A DNA stretch of 9,718 nucleotides from Promethearchaeota archaeon (GTDB taxonomy: Archaea; Asgardarchaeota; Lokiarchaeia; Sigynarchaeales; SOKP01), in NCBI GenBank assembly GCA_019894655.1, contig JAGXNZ010000082.1:1-9718 (forward strand), read 5' to 3'. The position numbers were made by a program, and so were the translations under genes. Positions 6,001-9,718 of this stretch are shown piece by piece. The stretch's first letter is position 1. Every line of letters starts with the position of its first letter. The notes beneath the pieces were generated by a model. That model was not told the DNA's origin, did not search any database, and saw only the letters and a list, made by a program, of their open reading frames with translations.

Positions 6001-9000
6001 TTGGACTGGAAACGCTCCTGCCCCCTTCCATACCCTCTTTTGAAGATCTTCTTAAAGATTTTGATACCGAAATTAGAAAAAACATCTCTGAGTCAGCAAA
6101 TTGGATGCCAAAGATGATTATATCTGAGCCTACAAACATAACATTTAAACTACCCGATAATATAGGCGAATGGACAATTCGAGTCGTAGGAAGCTCTCTT
6201 TCTGACAATATTAACAATGTTGTACTTGGAGGTGCTGTGGAATCAATCCAGATCAAAACATTTTTACCCTTTTTTGTTGAATTTGACCTACCACAATCCA
6301 TTGCTCAGGATGATATTTTAAGCGTAAAAGGATATGTTTACAATTATATTGGGGAGGATGTTCAAGCTTATGTGGCAATTAGTGCCCCTAACTTAATTAT
6401 ATTGAACAACGATGTCCAACAGATTACAATTCCTAACGCATTCGTTTCTGAAGTAGAATTTTCCGTGTACTGTAAAGAACCCTACCTTCAGAATATTACT
6501 CTTTTAGCCGCTACCGATGTCAATGGAATACATCATTCCGACGCTAAACAATTGACTGCTTATATCAAACCGAACGGCATTGAAGTTACCTATAGGACGA
6601 TAGGATTCTTAAATGCTTCAGATGGAACTACCCTTCTTAATTTTACTTTGGATCCCCTAGCAATATACCACAAGAGCACATTAGCTCTATACACTGACTT
6701 GATGGACATTTCAATCGATAGCTGGAACTCTTTAATTGGATATCCCTATGGTTGTATCGAACAAACAATTTCCAAACTTCTTCCAACAGCGCTCATATTT
6801 CAATATCTTAATCAAACGGGACAACTTACTCCAACCTTAGAAAAGAAGATAACCTTAATGGTTTTAGAAGGTATTTCCCGTATCTACAACTTTCAACATC
6901 ACGACGGTGGTTGGGGATGGTGGCGATCTGACGGTTCTAAAATCATTATGACTGCTATTGTTGTATCGGCATTAAGCCAGATTGAAGAGACTGGCTTTTA
7001 CATCAACCCCAATGTGATTAAAAGAGGCATAGATTATCTCATCGCCAATCAACATACTAATGGTGGATGGGATTTTCAAGAATATTCTTCAAATACACTG
7101 GAAGCTACGGCTTATGTGCTTAAAGCCTTACTAAATTCTCAAAATATCACTCCTGAGCTTGAAGTGAGCATTGATATGGCTATAAACAGATTTGTTGTGT
7201 TATGGAATGCGGGAGAAATGAATAGCGCCTATGCTGCATCTCTTTTCTATGTTGCTACAGTGGGAAGTTCATTCGAAAATTCTACACTTAACAACATATT
7301 AATTCAATACATAAAGGATAATAAAAAAATAGAAGCGAACACTGTTTATTGGGATAGCGACCAAGAAAGCGTTTGGTACTGGCGAAAGCTAGGGAATGAA
7401 GTGGAAATTACAGCTTATGCTATTTGGGCTCTCGCAATTGACGATTTCATCGACAACTATGCTATTATTCAAAAAGCTGTTCGATATTTAATGAATGAAA
7501 GGAGTCGCTGGGGATGGAAGACTACCGCAGATACAGCAGCGGCGATTTCTGTTCTAACATCAATTAAAAAAATCGCAACAACTTGGGGATTTATAGACTT
7601 TAACGGCACCGTGTCGGTTAATATTAACGATGCTTATCCTTCTCAATACAATTTAAACCTCACAGATGAATCTAATCATCCTAACGAAATTCAATTAACT
7701 TTAAGTGAATTTGTTACCGTCGGTTTCAATAGCATTAACATAACTTTAAACGGAATCGGACAAATTTGCTATATTCTGGAGAATACCCAAATTTTGCGTT
7801 CAAACCCCACTGTTGAAGTTCCTGGCACAATTGAGGTGTCAAAGAATGATAATTTCTATTTACCGGTAAAGTTCTTAAACATTGATGGAAGAATGCCTAT
7901 TGTTGATTCAGAAATATCTTTAATTAATGTTCCTTTAGCACTCATAAATTCTAATGAAAATTATGTTGCTAATGTACCCTACATCACTAATGGAAGCGAA
8001 TTAGTATTTTCATTAATTTCTCCCGATGTTCCAGGTAATTACTATATTGAAAGTGTGTCTGTTTCTGGTTATGTTCAATTCATAGGCACTCCAAATAAGT
8101 CTTTAGATTATCAACTGTTCCAACGCACGATAGGTCCAATCGTGATAACTGTGAACGATGAATTGCCTTCTTCCTCATCTACTTCGCTCAAAGCGAAACT
8201 GGATCTTTTGTTTGGAGGAATCCTGAAATCATCTTCAAATAGTTCTGAAATGTTAACCGTAACAAAGGAACTCTCTAAACACACTTATTTATTGCCTGGA
8301 GACATCATTACAACTACTATAACAATATCAAATGATGGGGAGGCTCGCCAATTTTACGTCCTTGAGGACAATTTGCCTACGGGAACGCTATTTTTATCAG
8401 ATACCGTTGAGATATTGAATCTTAATAGTTCAGAAATCACTTACGATCTTTATTCATCAGGGATTCACTTTTTCTTTCCTATACTTCCTACTGGTACTTC
8501 GAAAATCACCTACCAATTACAAGTAGACTCAATTAAAAACTCATATTCTGGTTATTGTAGACTCTGGGGAATGTATGACGACATAAACATCATTAGTCAA
8601 TCGGTTTCGCTGGAAAATATCCCTCGCAAATATTACTCCAACCATTCTATATATCAAGATTTAATAAAACCAACATACTCTGGTATTGAAATTACTCAAG
8701 ATGACTTAAGTTCAATGATAGAGATACTAATTACTGTCATGGCACAAGATATAAATGGTATTTCTAAAATTCGTGTGGTTTTTTCGCAAAACTCCGGTTG
8801 GCGGGCTCGAACTCTTTATTCATCGCAAAATCAAGAAATATTTTCTTTGAGGGTGGCTGATTTTGATAACATTGATTCAGAAGTTAAGATTTTCTTGGAA
8901 ATCTATGATAGTTATGGTAACATTGCAACAACCAGTATAAGAACTATAAAAGTCATTGAAGTGATTCCCTATTTAATAATTGGGGCAATACTCGGTTTTT

Positions 9001-9149
9001 CAATTGGATTAGCGAGTCTGATGTCGTTTTTCTCGAAAAAACAAATAGATAAAAAGCGAGTAAACCAAGCAAAAATAATCAAAAAGAGCGAACATAAGAC
9101 CTCATTTTTAGATATAGCAAACAGTCCTGAAAACGATTCCGAAAATTAA
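3084..9149 (+). CDS. secreted, membrane-anchored alpha-2-macroglobulin family protein with intact thioester motif
   Basis: The 2021-residue protein starts with a signal peptide (basic MNKSRK, hydrophobic 7-27). Macroglobulin-type beta domains carry the hallmark DKxxYxPG at Asp97 (LDKYVLTPGEG), Asp326 (TDKTIYSPGES; MG2) and Asp871 (TDKEIYEPGDS), with an MG3-like domain from about 422 (YFGQPVVGASVELTIYD). A bait-like stretch (about 917-995) precedes the A2M domain (996-1085: IRKNISESANWMP with Trp1007, FKLPDNIGEWTIRVVG, FFVEFDLP). The thioester domain (about 1198-1500) has YPYGCIEQ with Cys1224 and Gln1227 and GGW-type helical repeats (DGGWGWW 1274-1280, NGGWDF 1326-1331, RWGWKTTADTAAA near 1476). 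CUB-like and further beta domains follow, then a DUF11-like domain from about 1720 (NDGEARQFYVLEDNLPTG), one more beta domain, a membrane helix (1960-1983) and a basic tail. Known A2Ms trap proteases after bait cleavage or bond covalently to targets; either role is inferred here. About 25 N-x-S/T sequons fit an extracellular glycoprotein. It lies downstream of a membrane winged-helix gene and ends at a T-rich tract. Confidence 0.95.
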   Translation: MNKSRKACLFLLIICLQTLLMGFNVVIGKSTHVIQPEDFKGIPPKNGGESHSSPFYFPTNQSTPLMTEEIFSDDIEDIPKQSSYDYINDYVLTLNLDKYVLTPGEGISINLALSHNLEASVGQIVTIEIYEAFYRDFRWYDPEYYDGMVPIYTTEVITDNSGQASLGFSSTSKTGIYTVYAYIENCKSYNEFTVGEIGIFCKGPMYFKPDHQYTAAVHVVNISDFSGLPLSTFNYSLSFYDYSISNWILLTSDQVQTDDLGYGIFNADIPLDGNNYHMLKLSLVTSSGEAKYETYLYKSWDYYYYSLWGGEKQTVQEKMQYVVTTDKTIYSPGESINLRALVLEYSFMNESKRVSKDASISLTIYNPDDLAIFWTSLITDEHGIITYTLPLDEDCELGYYGFEFGDSNGKYRYNVKVSFYTKPVFRVEINTNGKDYYSILDKYFEGYVYVSYYFGQPVVGASVELTIYDYQGQIKKTIQGYTNGEGKFHFSINIFFISDLQYSFSAQADVVDTYGRSASIKGAYSRIETLYAYGYLSNWAPHPEEYSEYYFYVYQYIMSDLNYWYGYWNYNPLANVSVNIEIYGIKGYPLFRSLIANRDLLATYSAKTNIYGSGKLEFKLPMNIIKHYDLFEIRLNINLEDKRSDTSSYYYRYKKYSLDVNITDVTLNPGQTLEFDVSYKDILTDSPSEGEGIIYIYDSNHQLIGRADDMITGTKTYHLTIPNFSPEGLYYIYSSVYSRSNDYYGGFSYHSAHKSFRVGTSQSITFTTNYTNTGKYYDEIEVKLGDVIRIEGYTNVTANLPLYIEIYKRGLIYSGLLEVDDNQFLYNLPVIADYAPDFTVIIYTISNSGKLYESVLSVHVEYSYSFDLSTDKEIYEPGDSITLTISPSENQTSIFAISFIDSAVLDVEPEDDSELGYFTTNSYSTYISSGSSWGSGFDISSYWWFWCGTPRGGIFIQEGQLSAVPRGDNFFAFGLETLLPPSIPSFEDLLKDFDTEIRKNISESANWMPKMIISEPTNITFKLPDNIGEWTIRVVGSSLSDNINNVVLGGAVESIQIKTFLPFFVEFDLPQSIAQDDILSVKGYVYNYIGEDVQAYVAISAPNLIILNNDVQQITIPNAFVSEVEFSVYCKEPYLQNITLLAATDVNGIHHSDAKQLTAYIKPNGIEVTYRTIGFLNASDGTTLLNFTLDPLAIYHKSTLALYTDLMDISIDSWNSLIGYPYGCIEQTISKLLPTALIFQYLNQTGQLTPTLEKKITLMVLEGISRIYNFQHHDGGWGWWRSDGSKIIMTAIVVSALSQIEETGFYINPNVIKRGIDYLIANQHTNGGWDFQEYSSNTLEATAYVLKALLNSQNITPELEVSIDMAINRFVVLWNAGEMNSAYAASLFYVATVGSSFENSTLNNILIQYIKDNKKIEANTVYWDSDQESVWYWRKLGNEVEITAYAIWALAIDDFIDNYAIIQKAVRYLMNERSRWGWKTTADTAAAISVLTSIKKIATTWGFIDFNGTVSVNINDAYPSQYNLNLTDESNHPNEIQLTLSEFVTVGFNSINITLNGIGQICYILENTQILRSNPTVEVPGTIEVSKNDNFYLPVKFLNIDGRMPIVDSEISLINVPLALINSNENYVANVPYITNGSELVFSLISPDVPGNYYIESVSVSGYVQFIGTPNKSLDYQLFQRTIGPIVITVNDELPSSSSTSLKAKLDLLFGGILKSSSNSSEMLTVTKELSKHTYLLPGDIITTTITISNDGEARQFYVLEDNLPTGTLFLSDTVEILNLNSSEITYDLYSSGIHFFFPILPTGTSKITYQLQVDSIKNSYSGYCRLWGMYDDINIISQSVSLENIPRKYYSNHSIYQDLIKPTYSGIEITQDDLSSMIEILITVMAQDINGISKIRVVFSQNSGWRARTLYSSQNQEIFSLRVADFDNIDSEVKIFLEIYDSYGNIATTSIRTIKVIEVIPYLIIGAILGFSIGLASLMSFFSKKQIDKKRVNQAKIIKKSEHKTSFLDIANSPENDSEN
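4006..4012 (+). repeat. G7 homopolymer inside the A2M gene
   Basis: Seven consecutive G residues encode part of Trp308-Gly309-Gly310, right after an ATT-repeat stretch coding for Tyr302-305. It stands out in AT-rich DNA. Loss of one G would shift translation into a frame that stops at 4048-4050 and leave a product of about 320 residues, so the tract is a possible slippage site. Confidence 0.6.
6750..6764 (+). other. thioester motif GCIEQ of the A2M protein
   Basis: Codons for Gly1223-Cys1224-Ile1225-Glu1226-Gln1227 lie in the context YPYGCIEQTISKLLP. In the A2M/complement family the Cys thiol and the Gln carboxamide form an internal beta-cysteinyl-gamma-glutamyl thioester. Both required residues are present. 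The preceding Tyr-Pro-Tyr and following Thr resemble bacterial-type members (YPYGCxEQT) more than the vertebrate PxGCGEQNM form. Confidence 0.92.
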
Positions 9150-9165
9150 TTTCTTTTTTTTCTTC
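9150..9165 (+). terminator. T-rich terminator after the A2M gene
   Basis: A stretch of T broken only by C (including eight T in a row at 9154-9161) begins immediately after the stop codon. It fits archaeal U-tract termination. Confidence 0.55.
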
Positions 9166-9200
9166 AGATCTTCAACGAAATTTCTAATTAGTCTAGTTAG

Positions 9201-9239
9201 TATAGATAGCGATCTATATAGAGACTTTTTTTATAGATC
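9201..9239 (+). repeat. three mutually pairing elements forming alternative hairpins
   Basis: TATAGAT (9201-9207) pairs perfectly with ATCTATA (9212-9218) around a 4-base loop. The same middle element, as GATCTATA (9211-9218), is also the exact reverse complement of TATAGATC (9232-9239). The second pairing encloses a T7 run (9226-9232, sharing its last T with the arm). The stems are weak and A/T-rich. The arrangement could act as a back-up terminator after the A2M gene, a mutually exclusive RNA switch if transcribed, or repeated protein-binding sites. It lies upstream of the probable promoter of the next gene, so it more likely belongs to the A2M 3' end. Confidence 0.4.
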
Positions 9240-9251
9240 TGAACACTTATT

Positions 9252-9302
9252 TTTATATATCAGATTCACTAATAGTAATTTGTCAAAAGAACAAATTTTT
9301 AT
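9252..9302 (+). promoter_or_regulatory. candidate promoter of the right-edge secreted-protein gene
   Basis: Two TATA-like elements, TTTATATAT (9252-9260) and AATTTTTAT (9294-9302), lie 50-95 bases before the ATG at 9349. The second matches the first nine bases of the 15-base repeat found upstream of the winged-helix gene. It would give a leader of about 20-25 bases that includes the ribosome binding site at 9337-9340. Confidence 0.4.
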
Positions 9303-9336
9303 CTTGATATTGGATTTGAAACTATAATGGTATCTT

Positions 9337-9340
9337 AGGG
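9337..9340 (+). promoter_or_regulatory. ribosome binding site of the right-edge gene
   Basis: AGGG lies 8 bases before the ATG at 9349, and the start it supports opens directly into a signal peptide. Confidence 0.45.
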
Positions 9341-9348
9341 AATCAAAA

Positions 9349-9718
9349 ATGGTGAAGAATAAAAGAAGATTATCATATATTAGGCAAATGGCTATTCTTT
9401 CTGTTATTTTAATTGTTATTGGAAACATTTCAAGTTTTCAATCGAATTTAATTGTTCTAGATGATTTCAATCAAGAACCGCTTAATAAACCTATAGATGA
9501 TTCTTTAGATAAGCATTTAAGTTTGCCTTTTCCTGGTGTACCTGATGATGCGGGAGGTTATTCTTCAATAAATGCCGCTAACTTCAACATTATTGAAAAT
9601 GCCTCCAGTTTAGAATTTAATAGAGATTATCTAGCAAATGAAAGTAGTTATTTTGACATTACTACACCCCAAACATGGAATATCACATCAATGCAGTTTG
9701 ATCTCGACCCTTATTCAA
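9349..9718 (+). CDS. N-terminal part of a secreted protein, truncated by the right window edge
   Basis: From ATG 9349 the frame stays open to the last base, giving 123 codons with no stop. The N-terminus is a signal peptide: basic MVKNKRRLSYIRQ, then a hydrophobic core, MAILSVILIVIG (14-25), then a polar region. The mature part is acidic and polar, with LPFPGVPDDAGGYSS at about 59-73 and several N-x-S/T sequons (for example NAS, NES, NIT). It ends in TTPQTWNITSMQFDLDPYS, which looks like the start of an extracellular beta domain. I do not recognise a family in the visible part. The short mature-region segment rich in Pro and Gly is similar in style to the N-terminus of the A2M protein, and it is transcribed in the same direction about 200 bases downstream, so it may be another cell-surface protein of the same locus. 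Codon use does not differ visibly from its neighbours. Confidence 0.8.
   Translation, partial: MVKNKRRLSYIRQMAILSVILIVIGNISSFQSNLIVLDDFNQEPLNKPIDDSLDKHLSLPFPGVPDDAGGYSSINAANFNIIENASSLEFNRDYLANESSYFDITTPQTWNITSMQFDLDPYS

Noticed and set aside
5923..6301. Overlapping frames on both strands (5923-6117 + and 5960-6301 -) in the A2M gene
   Set aside because: Both lie across the bait-like and A2M domain coding sequence, which is clearly real in the main frame; their products have no coherent fold pattern.
9231..9428. Minus-strand frame of 65 codons
   Set aside because: It is antisense to the promoter and signal-peptide region of the right-edge secreted gene. Its hydrophobic look is the mirror of that A/T-rich sequence.
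1..9718. Search by eye for tRNA, rRNA, CRISPR arrays, insertion sequences, attachment sites and toxin-antitoxin pairs
   Set aside because: No cloverleaf, repeat-spacer array, terminal inverted repeats with transposase, or recognisable toxin-antitoxin gene pair was found.

Overview
The window looks like archaeal chromosomal DNA. It is AT-rich (roughly two-thirds A+T by eye). Genes are preceded by GGTGAT-type Shine-Dalgarno sequences or short TATA-like leaders, several end in long T-tracts, and no bacterial -35/-10 promoters stand out. A winged-helix protein with two membrane helices, a DUF362 protein, and very large secreted, sequon-rich surface proteins point to an uncultured archaeon, most plausibly an Asgard lineage (Loki/Heimdall/Thor-type). 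This placement is inference from gene style, not from a marker gene. No rRNA, tRNA, CRISPR array, insertion sequence or phage gene was seen.

Layout. Bases 3-380 (+) hold the 3' end of an unrecognised gene that runs off the left edge. A small unrecognised gene (415-639, -) converges on it. A 240-base intergenic region follows, with a TATA-like stretch and two tandem interrupted palindromes. It leads into a DUF3303-like small protein (880-1191, +) with a near-perfect Shine-Dalgarno and a T14 terminator. Next is a DUF362 protein (1287-2165, +). A 265-base gap then carries a 9-bp inverted repeat and a set of direct repeats just upstream of a membrane-anchored winged-helix regulator (2431-2943, +).

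The dominant feature is a 2021-residue secreted alpha-2-macroglobulin (A2M) family protein (3084-9149, +). It has a signal peptide, repeated macroglobulin-type beta domains, a bait-like region, the conserved A2M domain, a thioester domain with an intact GCIEQ motif (Cys1224-Gln1227), additional beta domains, and a C-terminal transmembrane anchor with a short basic tail. A T-rich terminator and a set of alternative hairpins follow it. The window ends inside a second signal-peptide-bearing gene (9349 to right edge, +).

How the genes may work together. The right half reads as a cell-surface locus: a membrane-tethered DNA-binding protein, a giant A2M-like protease-trap or adhesive thioester protein, and another secreted protein, all on one strand but with separate promoters. 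Control of the surface genes by the regulator is an inference from adjacency and from a shared TTTTTATAC promoter element, which could equally be just the local TATA box. The left half consists of unrelated small and metabolic-type genes with no obvious link to the A2M locus.
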